The notes under the pieces are model-generated. The model had not been told where the DNA came from. It made no database searches and saw only the letters and a list, made by a program, of their open reading frames with translations. Shown piece by piece: positions 1-7,851 of a stretch of 45,316 nucleotides of DNA; position 1 is the first letter of the stretch; each line of letters begins with the position of its first letter. Source of the DNA: an uncultured Ruminiclostridium sp. (GTDB lineage: Bacteria; Bacillota; Clostridia; Oscillospirales; Ruminococcaceae). Both the position numbers and the translations under genes were made by a program. The stretch is taken from contig CAJOMV010000095.1 of NCBI GenBank assembly GCA_905235805.1, positions 1 to 45,316 of the forward strand, read 5' to 3'.

Positions 1-69
1 GAAGCGCCGCAGTTTGACGATCTGACGATGCTGTGCCTGAGATATTACGGAACGGAGGGTGGAAAATGA
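1..69 (+). CDS. SpoIIE/RsbU-like PP2C phosphatase, C-terminal end only
   Basis: The first 22 codons of the window end in TGA at 67-69 and read EAPQFDDLTMLCLRYYG, followed by a short tail. The FDDLTMLCLRY segment is the usual last beta strand and metal-binding Asp region of SpoIIE/RsbU-type PP2C serine phosphatases. These enzymes dephosphorylate anti-sigma-factor antagonists. The stop codon overlaps the ATG of the next gene (ATGA at 66-69), so the two are translationally coupled. That gene is an anti-sigma-type ATPase, which supports the call. Everything upstream lies outside the window. Confidence 0.7.
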   Translation, partial: EAPQFDDLTMLCLRYYGTEGGK

Positions 70-473
70 AAGAACTTATCATAGATGCAGCTACAGAAAA
101 CCTCGATGAGGTAATGAGCTTCATTACGGAGCAGCTCGAAGCCGTGGACTGCCCTATGAAAACGCAGATGCAGATAGAGGTGGCAGTCGAGGAGCTTTTC
201 GTGAACATCGCGCATTATGCCTACGCGCCGGATACCGGTACTGCAAAAATACGCACTGAAATAACCGCCGATACCGCGGAGATAACCTTTATAGACAGCG
301 GCGTGCAGTACGATCCGCTGGCAAAGCCCGACCCCGATGTTACACTGTCTGCCGCGGAAAGGCAGATAGGCGGTCTTGGCATCTATATGGTGAAAAAGAG
401 CATGGACGATGTGCGGTATGAATATAAAGACGGACAGAATATTCTGACAATTACGAAAGGGATACAGCTATAA
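66..473 (+). CDS. RsbW/SpoIIAB-like anti-sigma-type ATP-binding protein
   Basis: This 135-residue protein has the GHKL (HATPase_c_2) fold of serine-protein-kinase anti-sigma factors. The N box is EELFVNIAHYAY around residues 42-53. The G1 box is DSGVQYDP, and the G2 region is GGLGIYMVKKSMD near residues 105-117. Such proteins bind a sigma factor or phosphorylate an antagonist, partnered by a PP2C phosphatase like the one encoded just upstream. I chose the start at 66 rather than an earlier in-frame codon because it forms an ATGA overlap with the phosphatase stop and follows a GGAGGGTGG ribosome binding region. The sigma factor controlled is not visible. Confidence 0.85.
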   Translation: MKELIIDAATENLDEVMSFITEQLEAVDCPMKTQMQIEVAVEELFVNIAHYAYAPDTGTAKIRTEITADTAEITFIDSGVQYDPLAKPDPDVTLSAAERQIGGLGIYMVKKSMDDVRYEYKDGQNILTITKGIQL

Positions 474-556
474 ATTTCATCAGCGGCATCGTTCCCAGCC
501 TATAAAGCTGCGGAATTACGCCACTGTTCTGACGAGCTGAAAATGGCACGTCGAGC

Positions 557-600
557 TTGATTATTATTATAATGTATGATATAATGGAAAAATCAGGAGG
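557..600 (+). promoter_or_regulatory. Promoter and ribosome binding site for the YciI gene
   Basis: A -35 box TTGATT at 557-562 is separated by 17 bp from a perfect -10 TATAAT at 580-585. An AGGAGG ribosome binding site at 595-600 precedes the ATG at 607. No palindromic operator is seen here, unlike the accessory genes further on. Confidence 0.65.
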
Positions 601-606
601 TGCATC

Positions 607-900
607 ATGCAATTTGTAATAAAAGCTTACGATGGCAAGGGTATGCTTGAAAAGAGAATGAAAGTACGTCCCCGTCATCTCGAAGGAATGAACAAACTCG
701 GGAAGCACATTATCTGCGCAGGCGGACTGCTTGATGATGAGGGGAAGATGAAGGGTTCCGTGCTTATTCTTGATTTTCCCGACCGGGCGGCGCTTGACGA
801 ATATCTCGCAAATGAACCCTATGTGACAGAGAAGGTCTGGGAGAAGATCGAAGTCGAGGTCATGAATGTTGTTCTTGTGAACGGTGAGAAGGTCAAGTAG
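607..900 (+). CDS. YciI family protein
   Basis: This small 97-residue cytoplasmic protein has the ferredoxin-like YciI fold. The diagnostic RPRHLEGM segment puts the family's conserved His at residue 24, and an LDF motif near residue 58 carries the conserved Asp. YciI proteins are proposed dehydratases or hydrolases, but the physiological reaction is rarely known. The start is secured by AGGAGG seven bases upstream. The gene has its own promoter and lies 45 bp before a nitroreductase, so the two are probably co-transcribed. Confidence 0.85.
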   Translation: MQFVIKAYDGKGMLEKRMKVRPRHLEGMNKLGKHIICAGGLLDDEGKMKGSVLILDFPDRAALDEYLANEPYVTEKVWEKIEVEVMNVVLVNGEKVK

Positions 901-945
901 ATCGTAGCATGGAATTTTTGTGATTTGAAAGGAGTTAACCGCTGT

Positions 946-1614
946 ATGACTGTTACAGAAGCTATAAAGGCGCGGCACAGTGTCCGCAGCTTCAGAAACC
1001 GGCCGATAGAACAGGCTGCTGTCGATCGTCTCAATGAGATCATATCCGAATGCAACAGCAAAAGCGGGCTGAATATCCAACTGATACCGGACGACCCGGA
1101 TTGCTTTGACACTTTTCTTGCGCATTACGGCAAATTCAGAAACGCCGTCAACTATATCGCGCTTGTGGGCAGCAAAGAGCTTGCCGATCTTGATGAAACA
1201 GCGGGATATTACGGCGAGAAGCTCGTCCTCGAGGCACAGATGCTCGGTCTCAACACCTGCTGGGTCGCGGGTACTTACGGGAAAGGCAAGTGCAAAGCGG
1301 AAAAGCGCGCGGGCGAGAAGATAGTCTGCGTTATAGCTGTCGGTTACGGCGAGACAGAGGGCGTCAAGCATAAGTCGAAGCCGCTGGAGAAGCTCTGCGC
1401 AGTGAAAAAAGATGATATGCCCGCGTGGTTCAAAAACGGAATGCTTGCGGCTACCCTCGCACCCACCGCAGTAAATCAGCAGAAATTCTATATAGATATT
1501 GACGGCGAGGAGGCTGTTATCACCGCCGGAAAAGGTCCTATGACGAGGATAGATCTGGGTATTGTAAGGTACAACTTTGAAGCGGCTTCGGGGCATAGGT
1601 GCAGGAAGGGCTGA
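946..1614 (+). CDS. Nitroreductase family protein
   Basis: The protein (222 residues) belongs to the FMN-dependent nitroreductase superfamily and most resembles the TM1586-like short forms. The N-terminal RHSVRSFRNRPI motif is the FMN phosphate-binding signature. A GLNTCWVAGTY segment in the middle and APTAVNQQKFY near the C-terminus match the usual cofactor and dimer contacts. It probably reduces quinone-like or nitro compounds with NAD(P)H in the cytoplasm. The ATG at 946 follows AAAGGAG at 928-934. A TTG at 925 is in frame but overlaps that ribosome binding site, so I rejected it. The last residues (GHRCRKG) do not look like family sequence, so the C-terminus may be altered. Confidence 0.85.
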   Translation: MTVTEAIKARHSVRSFRNRPIEQAAVDRLNEIISECNSKSGLNIQLIPDDPDCFDTFLAHYGKFRNAVNYIALVGSKELADLDETAGYYGEKLVLEAQMLGLNTCWVAGTYGKGKCKAEKRAGEKIVCVIAVGYGETEGVKHKSKPLEKLCAVKKDDMPAWFKNGMLAATLAPTAVNQQKFYIDIDGEEAVITAGKGPMTRIDLGIVRYNFEAASGHRCRKG

Positions 1615-1745
1615 CACGATATGATATGCTTGTATATATTACAGGTTTAAAGAGACAGATATATAGGGCAAATTCAGCCGGTTCATTGAGCTCGACAGGA
1701 ATGGCGTGACCGAAATTTACGGAACAGGGCTCACGCTTCGCTTTA

Positions 1746-3263
1746 ATGGTGATATCATTGGAAATATTGTGGTATATAATTGCCGCGCTCGGCGCGGGCA
1801 TCGGCACAGGGCTTGCGGGGCTTTCCGCCGCGACCGTAATGGTCCCGATACTTATAGTTCTGTGTCCGTCATTTGCCGGTGAGACAGGAGCGTATCAGGC
1901 GACTGCTATCGCGCTTGCGTCGGATATACTCGGCTCTGCCGTGACCGCGTACACTTACGGCAAAAACAAAAACATTGATCTCCGGCGCGGCTGGATAATG
2001 CTCGTATGTATCCTTACCATGTGTACGGTGGGGAGCTATGTCGCGTTCATCGCGGGAAATATGGTGCTCGGCAGCTTTACGCTGTTCCTGACATTTTTCA
2101 TCGGTATCCGTTTTCTGATAAAGCCTGACACGACCCGCAAGGAAACCTCCGCAAAAGGTGAGAAGCTGGACTGGAAGGGCGTTGCCGTTTCTCTGTTCTT
2201 CGGGCTCACTATCGGCTTCGGTACAGGCTTTGTCGGTACAGGCGGCGGTATGATGATGCTGGTGGTTTTCACGGCATTTCTCGGCATGGAGCTGAAAACA
2301 GCGGTTGGCACAAGCACATTTATCATGACGTTCACGGCGCTTATCGCTTCTGTCAGCCATATTCTGATACACCCCGCGATACTGCTTGAAAAATGGGACG
2401 TTATGCTGCTCTGCATTGCGGTGGCGACAGTTGCTTCACTTGTTTCGGCGCGCTTTGCCAACAAAGCCGACAACCGCACCGTAGGTCTTGTGACAGGCGC
2501 TGTACTGACACTTCTGGGCGGGTCTATGCTGCTGCTCAACTTTTTTCCGAACATAACAAGTACGCCGCTCGTAATTCAGATCGCAGGCTGTCTCGGCAGG
2601 CTGGTTCTGTACATTATTCCCTGTGTGCTGATATTACTGCCGGTACGTTTTCTTACAAAAGTACCGTCCTTTGTGTTTCGGAAGCTGCTGCATATCGTGG
2701 CGTTCACCTGCTTTACGGTGGTGATGATGCCGGCGGCGGGATCGTGGCAGGCAGCGGCGCTGACTTCCGTGATAATTGCGGTGGTCATCTATCCGCTTCT
2801 TGCCGCTTTTGAGGGGCGAAGCTGGTATGCGAAGCTGTTTGTCGAGAAATCCTCCGGCGAGATCAAAAAGAGTCTGCTTATGCTGTTCTTCATGTTTGCC
2901 GCGGTCATAGCCTTCGCGTGGGGACTTCTCGGAAAGTCGTATATAGCTGCCGCAGCTATACTTATGTGGGGAACGGGCGATGCCGCAGCCGCGTTAGTCG
3001 GTATACCCTTCGGCAGACATAAGGTGAATTTCCCTCCGATAAACGGCGGAAAATCATGGGAGGGCACTGCGGCTATGCTTCTTGTGAGCTTTCTTGCAGG
3101 CTGCGGGATGCTGTGTATCTGGGGAGGTTACCCGTACGGTATTATCCCGGCTGTACTTTTGGGAGCGGTGACAGGAGCCGCGACGGAATTGTTCTCGCCC
3201 TCGGAATGGGATACGGTGACGGTTCCGGTGGCAGTCCTGGCAGTGCTTTTGCTTTTGCTGTGA
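1746..3263 (+). CDS. TauE/SafE permease fused to a polyprenol-kinase-like domain
   Basis: This 505-residue polytopic membrane protein appears to join two families. Residues about 1-265 resemble TauE/SafE (TSUP) anion or sulfite exporters, with the paired GAGIGTGLAGLSAATVMVP and GLTIGFGTGFVGTGGGMMM repeats. Residues about 280-505 resemble dolichol/phytol kinases and related CTP-dependent enzymes, with an RKLLHI segment, GTGDAAAALVG, FGRHK and GGKSWEGT. The reading frame is continuous across the junction, so I see no sign of two separate genes. The start is uncertain because no good ribosome binding site precedes the ATG at 1746. The combined function is unknown: perhaps anion transport coupled to isoprenoid alcohol phosphorylation. 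Confidence 0.7.
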   Translation: MVISLEILWYIIAALGAGIGTGLAGLSAATVMVPILIVLCPSFAGETGAYQATAIALASDILGSAVTAYTYGKNKNIDLRRGWIMLVCILTMCTVGSYVAFIAGNMVLGSFTLFLTFFIGIRFLIKPDTTRKETSAKGEKLDWKGVAVSLFFGLTIGFGTGFVGTGGGMMMLVVFTAFLGMELKTAVGTSTFIMTFTALIASVSHILIHPAILLEKWDVMLLCIAVATVASLVSARFANKADNRTVGLVTGAVLTLLGGSMLLLNFFPNITSTPLVIQIAGCLGRLVLYIIPCVLILLPVRFLTKVPSFVFRKLLHIVAFTCFTVVMMPAAGSWQAAALTSVIIAVVIYPLLAAFEGRSWYAKLFVEKSSGEIKKSLLMLFFMFAAVIAFAWGLLGKSYIAAAAILMWGTGDAAAALVGIPFGRHKVNFPPINGGKSWEGTAAMLLVSFLAGCGMLCIWGGYPYGIIPAVLLGAVTGAATELFSPSEWDTVTVPVAVLAVLLLLL

Positions 3264-3266
3264 TGA

Positions 3267-3371
3267 GGTGAGAGCGATAAGAGATCCAGACTTACGTCCG
3301 ACAAAAATATTCGTGCGGATAAGGTGAAGGTCGGGCATATTCCGGCGCATATACTCCGCCTCGAAAAATAA
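3267..3371 (+). other. Intergenic 3264-3426 with a possible coding remnant
   Basis: After two consecutive in-frame stops, an open stretch runs from 3267 to a TAA at 3369-3371. It ends in a protein-like segment (ADKVKVGHIPAHILRLEK). It has no start codon or ribosome binding site and looks like the tail of a lost gene. I do not recognise the family. Nothing else is visible before the minus-strand hydrolase ends at 3427. Confidence 0.25.
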
Positions 3372-3426
3372 CCAGGAGTCAGAGTATAATATTCTTTCGG
3401 CTTGCTTTAGCTGACCGGTATAGATG

Positions 3427-4335
3427 TTATATCGAATTTATCGCGGCTATCCATTCATCACAGGCTTTTCTGCTCTCTGGGAACGCAGGATATGCCGAGA
3501 AGCAATGCATCATACCGGGTGTGTAGCTTATGTGAAGCTTTGCGCCCGCCGCATTATATGCAGCCTCGATATCCTGCCCCAGCGAAGCCAAAGTTTCGTC
3601 GGCGCTGTAGTAGATGTAGGTCTCCGGGGCATTCCGGTAATCGCCCAGCGCGGGGTGTATCATATACTCCGGCACCTCCTCGCCGTGTCTGCATATCTCC
3701 GGGAAGAATCTGACAAGCGGCATTGTCCCGCTGCCGTCCCTGCGGCTTTGCAGCTCCATGCGCTCCCACGAGTCATCATTGTGCGGGACCCCGCTCGGGG
3801 AATGCAGTATCGCGAGCCTCGGCATCGGAAGCTCACCGCCGCGCTTGTTTATCTCGGATATTAGCGCAAGACAGCAGGCACCGCCTGAGGAGTCTCCTGT
3901 TATCACTATACGCTCCGGGCTGTAGTCCTCAAGAATTCGCCGGTAGGCTTCGTACGCGGTCTCAACAGCCGCACTGACAGAAGCGTCGGTACATAGCGGG
4001 TACAACGGCATGAACACCTCGGAATTTGTTCTGTCCGCGATGCTGCGCACCATCATAAGATGCGGCTTCCAGGCGTTCATTGTTCCGCCCGCGCCGAATA
4101 TGAAAAGCACAGCCTTCTCCGGCTCGTCTGCGAACTTTTTTGAACGGACGATCAGGAGGTCTGTGTTTTTTTGTATCGTTTCTCTGCGATAGAACGCTTT
4201 TTTGTCTGACGGCATTGCGAAAGCGTTGCGTGAATTGTATTTCCGTGCTTTCGCAAGCAATTCCTCAGCGCTCTTCGGCGGTTTTCCGGTGAGCAGCTTC
4301 ATGACCGCCGCCGCCGCTTTTCCTGTTAAACTCAT
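3427..4335 (-). CDS. Alpha/beta hydrolase, HSL-type (subfamily A)
   Basis: This 302-residue protein is a hormone-sensitive-lipase-type esterase with a predicted cytoplasmic location. The nucleophile elbow is GDSSGG with Ser149. The acid is probably the Asp in YYSADETLA, and the base is the His in GMMHCFS. The canonical HGGG oxyanion motif is replaced by FGAGGT. It is a paralogue of the hydrolase at 6884-7798 and of the remnant at 26816. It would hydrolyse a small acyl ester, but the substrate is unknown. It is a single-gene unit with a shared-type palindromic operator about 110 bp upstream, which places it in the regulon. Confidence 0.85.
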   Translation of the reverse strand: MSLTGKAAAAVMKLLTGKPPKSAEELLAKARKYNSRNAFAMPSDKKAFYRRETIQKNTDLLIVRSKKFADEPEKAVLFIFGAGGTMNAWKPHLMMVRSIADRTNSEVFMPLYPLCTDASVSAAVETAYEAYRRILEDYSPERIVITGDSSGGACCLALISEINKRGGELPMPRLAILHSPSGVPHNDDSWERMELQSRRDGSGTMPLVRFFPEICRHGEEVPEYMIHPALGDYRNAPETYIYYSADETLASLGQDIEAAYNAAGAKLHISYTPGMMHCFSAYPAFPESRKACDEWIAAINSI

Positions 4336-4448
4336 TGTACATCACCTCACGTTCCGCTTATTCCCGGCTTATCTATTCTTGTTTGACGCGTAATACTTGT
4401 GCATATCCGAAATAGTTCCTTTCGTTTAACATTGTTTTCATACGCTGC

Positions 4449-4464
4449 GTTAGCTTTCGCTAAC
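4449..4464 (-). promoter_or_regulatory. Shared palindromic operator, site 1
   Basis: GTTAGCTTTCGCTAAC has perfect 6-bp arms around a 4-bp spacer. It lies upstream of the minus-strand hydrolase that starts at 4335. A possible minus-strand -10 (TATAAG) covers 4482-4487, but no convincing -35 is visible, so the promoter is weaker or less certain than at the other sites. The rest of 4336-4608 holds nothing I can identify. Confidence 0.7.
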
Positions 4465-4608
4465 TCATGCTTGTGAATGAGCTTATATTCTTTAATTACG
4501 GCATAAATAACAATATATATTTTATCTTGATTGCCTGTAAAAGTCAGTATGAACGATGATCTTAATATTTCCGAAGCCGGGACTGATTATTGCTATGCGG
4601 TTTTCGGG

Positions 4609-4950
4609 TTATTGCCAGCTTTTCCACACATCCGGCGCATATCCTATCGTTGCCTGTTTTCCGTTGCGGACGACAGGCTGTTTCAGTACTGTCTGATTTT
4701 CGAGGACTTTTTCGAGCCTTTGCTCGGGAACGAGATATTTTATCATCGCAAGCGCCTGCTGATCCTTGCAGTCCGGGTCGAGCATTGCGTCAAGACCGCC
4801 GACAGCCTGCATCACGGACTGAAGCTCGCCTTTGCTGAACCCCTTTTCTTTGAGGTCGATAGATTGAAACCTGATGCCGCGTTCCTTGAAAAAACGCTCA
4901 GCCTTGCGTGTGTCGGCACTTTTCTTGGTCCCGAATATCTGTATATTCAT
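4609..4950 (-). CDS. ArsC/Spx-family protein lacking the usual N-terminal Cys
   Basis: The 113-residue protein has the thioredoxin-like ArsC/Spx/YffB fold: an MNIQIFGTKKSADTRKAERF start and a C-terminal PVVRNGKQATIGY segment. Canonical members have Cys where this one reads KKSADTRKA, so arsenate reductase chemistry is unlikely. The only Cys lies in the central DPDCKDQQ segment. Its role may be redox-independent or regulatory, but this is not known. I chose the ATG at 4950 because AGGAG lies 5 bases upstream. It follows the deformylase gene by 11 bp in the same operon. Confidence 0.75.
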   Translation of the reverse strand: MNIQIFGTKKSADTRKAERFFKERGIRFQSIDLKEKGFSKGELQSVMQAVGGLDAMLDPDCKDQQALAMIKYLVPEQRLEKVLENQTVLKQPVVRNGKQATIGYAPDVWKSWQ

Positions 4951-4961
4951 AGCTGCTCCTT

Positions 4962-5375
4962 TCATATCAGAATACCGCTGCAGTGGTCGGTCTCATGCTG
5001 GATTATCTGCGCCGGTCTTCCTGTAAACGTCTTTATTCTTGTCTCAAATCTCTCGTTCTGCCAGCGCACCTTGATGCTCATGTAACGCTTTACGGGTCTG
5101 GGATCGCCGATGAGCGACAGGCAGCCCTCACTTGTGTTGTACGGCTTGCCGCATTTTATGATCTCGGGATTGAACATTGTCATATAGCTGCCGTCGTTGT
5201 CGAAAACGATGATGCGTTTCAGCACCCCGATCATATTCGCCGCCATTCCCACGCAGGTCTCTTTATTTGCGATCAGAGTATCGAGCAGGTCTTCCGCAGT
5301 CTGCAAGTCATCGGCAGTCGCAGGCTCGGATTTCATCGCAAGAAACATCGGGTCGTGCACAATTTCTTTTATCAT
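4962..5375 (-). CDS. def: Short peptide deformylase
   Basis: This 137-residue protein carries all three deformylase motifs: a GMAANMIG version of motif 1, EGCLSL with the metal-binding Cys, and QHETDH with the two metal-binding His residues and catalytic Glu. It would remove formyl groups from nascent N-terminal Met in the cytoplasm. It is shorter than Escherichia coli Def and resembles a short clostridial type. Motif 1 lacks the usual Gln. It may be an accessory copy. The start at 5375 has GAGGT 7 bases upstream; an earlier in-frame ATG at 5399 lacks one. Confidence 0.85.
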   Translation of the reverse strand: MIKEIVHDPMFLAMKSEPATADDLQTAEDLLDTLIANKETCVGMAANMIGVLKRIIVFDNDGSYMTMFNPEIIKCGKPYNTSEGCLSLIGDPRPVKRYMSIKVRWQNERFETRIKTFTGRPAQIIQHETDHCSGILI

Positions 5376-5437
5376 AGATCTGACCTCATTCCACATCACT
5401 TTAACTGCGTTTTAACATTCAGATGTATCATTTTCTT

Positions 5438-5466
5438 ATTATAACATATAAGCTGAGCAAATTCAA
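5438..5466 (-). promoter_or_regulatory. Promoter for the deformylase operon
   Basis: Read on the minus strand, TTGAAT (5461-5466) and TATAAT (5438-5443) are separated by 17 bp. The promoter faces the deformylase start at 5375. It has no GTTAGC palindrome, so this operon appears to lie outside the shared regulon. Confidence 0.6.
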
Positions 5467-5601
5467 CCGTTTTGCAAAAATATATAATAAATTTACAGAA
5501 GCACTTATGAACACCATATTATCTTACGATAGCGTACACTGCGTGTGTGCAGTACGCGTATAAAAGATATACGGTCATTTGAGTAAAATTTACATTAAAC
5601 A

Positions 5602-5647
5602 TTGACATTCAGAGTATTTTGTGATATTATAGTTAGTGCCCGCTAAC
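5602..5647 (+). promoter_or_regulatory. Promoter with shared operator, site 2
   Basis: TTGACA (5602-5607), a 17-bp spacer and TATTAT (5625-5630) are followed after one base by the palindrome GTTAGTGCCCGCTAAC (5632-5647). The operator would cover the transcription start, which fits repression. It drives the methyltransferase, membrane protein and hydrolase operon from 5732. The rest of the 5400-5731 gap holds only the divergent deformylase promoter and untranslated leader. Confidence 0.8.
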
Positions 5648-5731
5648 AGCACGCGGCGCGGAACCGAAACACAGACGGGACTGCTTTTTAAGCGGTACAG
5701 ACCCGCAGAAATAATGATATGGGAGGACATT

Positions 5732-6355
5732 ATGGGACTGTTCAAGGATTATGTGAACCAGACAAGAAAACCGGAGGGCAAGCTCGGGAAGATGATGCTG
5801 AACGGTATGAACTCCGGGCACGCAAAAATGGCGGACTGGGGATTGTCACATCTGAAAAATATCGCACCGGAAATGCTCGTCGATCTCGGCTGCGGGGGAG
5901 GACGAAACGTGGGGGAACTGCTGAAAAAATACCCTGCCGCAAAGGGGACCGCTATAGACTACTCCGAGCTTTCTGTGGCAAAGGCGAGTGAGTATAACAG
6001 TGAGCTGATCTCGGCAGGGAGACTTGTGGTAAAGCAGGGAGATGTTTCGTCTCTTGAGCTGCCCGATAGTACATACGATCTCGCTACCGCGTTTGAAACT
6101 ATCTACTTCTGGCCGGGGCTTGAAAAGTGCTTCGCGGAGGTCGCGAGAATTTTGAAGGACGGCGGATATTTTATGATAGTCAACGAATCCGACGGAACAG
6201 ATGCCGCAAGCCTGAAATTCGAGAAGATCATAGACGGAATGAAGTGCTATACTGTCGGACAGATCTCCGAAGCTCTGAAGGCCGCGGGATTTCGCGGGAT
6301 AAAGACCGATCATCATAACAGCAAACCTTGGATAACAGTTCTGGCGAAGAAGTAA
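5732..6355 (+). CDS. Class I SAM-dependent methyltransferase
   Basis: The 207-residue protein has the Rossmann methyltransferase fold. Motif I is LVDLGCGGGRNVGELL around residues 48-63. A GTAIDYS segment gives the acidic residue that binds the SAM ribose, and GDVSSLELPDSTYDLATA is motifs II-III. A C-terminal KPWITVLAKK ends the sheet. It probably methylates a small molecule in the cytoplasm. The ATG at 5732 follows GGGAGG (5721-5726); in-frame codons further upstream lie inside the operator and leader. It is the first gene of a three-gene operon with a small membrane protein and an HSL-type hydrolase. Confidence 0.85.
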   Translation: MGLFKDYVNQTRKPEGKLGKMMLNGMNSGHAKMADWGLSHLKNIAPEMLVDLGCGGGRNVGELLKKYPAAKGTAIDYSELSVAKASEYNSELISAGRLVVKQGDVSSLELPDSTYDLATAFETIYFWPGLEKCFAEVARILKDGGYFMIVNESDGTDAASLKFEKIIDGMKCYTVGQISEALKAAGFRGIKTDHHNSKPWITVLAKK

Positions 6356-6370
6356 ATGAGGTGAAATGAT

Positions 6371-6868
6371 ATGCTTCTGACGATATTTCTTGCCCTCATA
6401 TTTTGTATGGCGGTAACACTTCTGCTGATCTCGGCGGTCGTGTTCATTAAGGATAAGAGGCTGTTTTCTTCCGCCCCCAAGGAGGCGCTTGCTCTTGTGA
6501 TAGACAGGAAACAGGAGGAATTCTACGGAGCCCGTAAGATAGGCTGGACTTTGTTTATAATGAGTTTGATCACGATACTGGGGGTAGGTGTGGTCTCAAT
6601 ATGGGACGGTTTCAGGAGCGGCTTCACCTTCTGGCAGTTCTTCCTTAGATTTGTCCTGATATTTACAATATATAAGATATATGATATGACCTTCTTCGAT
6701 TATTTCCTGCTGTGCAGATTTCACTTCTTCCAGTACTTTACTCCTGAGGTCACACCGGTATATACGAACAGAAAGTACGGCTTCAACATAAAAAGTCAGC
6801 TGCTGAAGCTGCTGGTCATATTTCCCGCGGCGTCAGCGCTTGCCGCTTGGATATGCTCGCTGTTCTGA
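6371..6868 (+). CDS. Small multi-pass membrane protein, unknown function
   Basis: I do not recognise a named family. The 165-residue protein has about four hydrophobic segments: near residues 2-26, 58-78, 88-108 and 142-163. A conserved-looking middle reads FTIYKIYDMTFFDYFLLC. It resembles the 161-residue protein at 18088-18573 in size, layout and its central Asp-Phe/Trp-rich segment, which also sits under a shared operator. GAGGTG at 6359-6364 precedes the ATG. It lies between a methyltransferase and a hydrolase, 15 bp from each, in one operon. Confidence 0.65.
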   Translation: MLLTIFLALIFCMAVTLLLISAVVFIKDKRLFSSAPKEALALVIDRKQEEFYGARKIGWTLFIMSLITILGVGVVSIWDGFRSGFTFWQFFLRFVLIFTIYKIYDMTFFDYFLLCRFHFFQYFTPEVTPVYTNRKYGFNIKSQLLKLLVIFPAASALAAWICSLF

Positions 6869-6883
6869 GATAAGGATAAGTCT

Positions 6884-7798
6884 ATGACAGAGAAGAAAAC
6901 GCTCAAATACAGATTTCTGCTGAAGGCTGTCGGATTTCTGCCTGTACGCAGGATAATGGCAGGTCCGCCGGAGAAAACGCAGAAGCTTTTCAGAAAAGCG
7001 TACAAGGGCGAGAATATCCCCGAGCTGCACGACCCGGCGCTCGACATGACCTGTGAGAAAGTGAACGGCTCTTCGGTACTATATTTCCGTCATAAGAGCG
7101 GTTCGGAAAGGCTGGGTATTTACCTTGTCGGCGGCGGTATGCTGAAATATCCCAAACCGGGACAGGCGAAGGAAGTATTGCAGCTTGCGAAGAAAAGCGG
7201 CAGAGATATGATGCTCCCGTACTATCCGATAATCTTCACCGGGGCAGCGCTGCCCGATGTGTACGAGATGCTCTACGCGCTTTACAAGCAGGCGCTCGGA
7301 AAGTACAAGCCGGAAAACATCTGTATCATGGGCGGTTCGTCGGGCGGCAATCTGGCTATCGGAATGGCATCGTACATCAACGACAAAGGCGAGGGACTGC
7401 CATTGCCCGGAAGGATCTATGCAAGCTCACCCGGGACCCTGCTCATGACCGAAGAAGAAAAGGCGTTTGCGCATAAGCTGGAAAAGACCGATGTTGTTAT
7501 GAGCGTAAAGGCAACTGACAGCGTATGGGACGGTATGACCGGCGGCAGGGAAGTCCCCGCGTATATGAAGCACCTGCAGCTCGGGGATTACACGGGGCTA
7601 AAAGATGTGTATTTAAGCTTCGGCGGCGACGAGGTATTCCTCGCCGGCGCGCAGTGCATACAGAAACGGCTGGAGGAATACGGCGTTCATGTCACGCTGG
7701 AGGTCGGCGAGGGTCTGTACCACAGCTACGCCATGCTGCCTCTTGTGAAGGACGCTCGGGACGGGTATGAGCGTTTCATAAAATATATCTCGGAATGA
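6884..7798 (+). CDS. Alpha/beta hydrolase, HSL-type (subfamily A)
   Basis: This 304-residue esterase-like protein has the nucleophile elbow MGGSSGG with Ser142. The acid is probably the Asp in SFGGDEVF, and the base is the His in GLYHSYAM. The oxyanion region is YLVGGGM, close to the HGGG motif. It is a full-length paralogue of the protein at 3427-4335. It is the last gene of the operon that starts at 5732 and is followed by a strong hairpin terminator. Substrate unknown; a small ester or lactone is likely from the family. Confidence 0.85.
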   Translation: MTEKKTLKYRFLLKAVGFLPVRRIMAGPPEKTQKLFRKAYKGENIPELHDPALDMTCEKVNGSSVLYFRHKSGSERLGIYLVGGGMLKYPKPGQAKEVLQLAKKSGRDMMLPYYPIIFTGAALPDVYEMLYALYKQALGKYKPENICIMGGSSGGNLAIGMASYINDKGEGLPLPGRIYASSPGTLLMTEEEKAFAHKLEKTDVVMSVKATDSVWDGMTGGREVPAYMKHLQLGDYTGLKDVYLSFGGDEVFLAGAQCIQKRLEEYGVHVTLEVGEGLYHSYAMLPLVKDARDGYERFIKYISE

Positions 7799-7819
7799 AC
7801 ATTAAATATCCAACATAAC

Positions 7820-7849
7820 AACAAGTGCAGGAATAATCCTGCACTTGTT
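7820..7849. terminator. Bidirectional hairpin terminator
   Basis: A 12-bp perfect stem (AACAAGTGCAGG at 7820-7831 with its complement at 7838-7849) encloses the loop AATAAT. T-rich sequence follows on the plus strand and A-rich sequence flanks the other side. It sits between the convergent hydrolase and EcfA genes and can serve both. Confidence 0.8.
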
Positions 7850-7851
7850 CT

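Noticed and set aside
451-1617. A 388-residue minus-strand frame across the nitroreductase region
   Set aside because: It is antisense to the YciI and nitroreductase genes, which have clear motifs and ribosome binding sites, and has no recognisable domain.
1660-1770. A protein-like segment (ELDRNGVTEIYGTGLTLRFN) before and into the TauE fusion gene
   Set aside because: It is short, starts after a stop, lacks a start codon and overlaps a well-supported gene, so it is at most a remnant.
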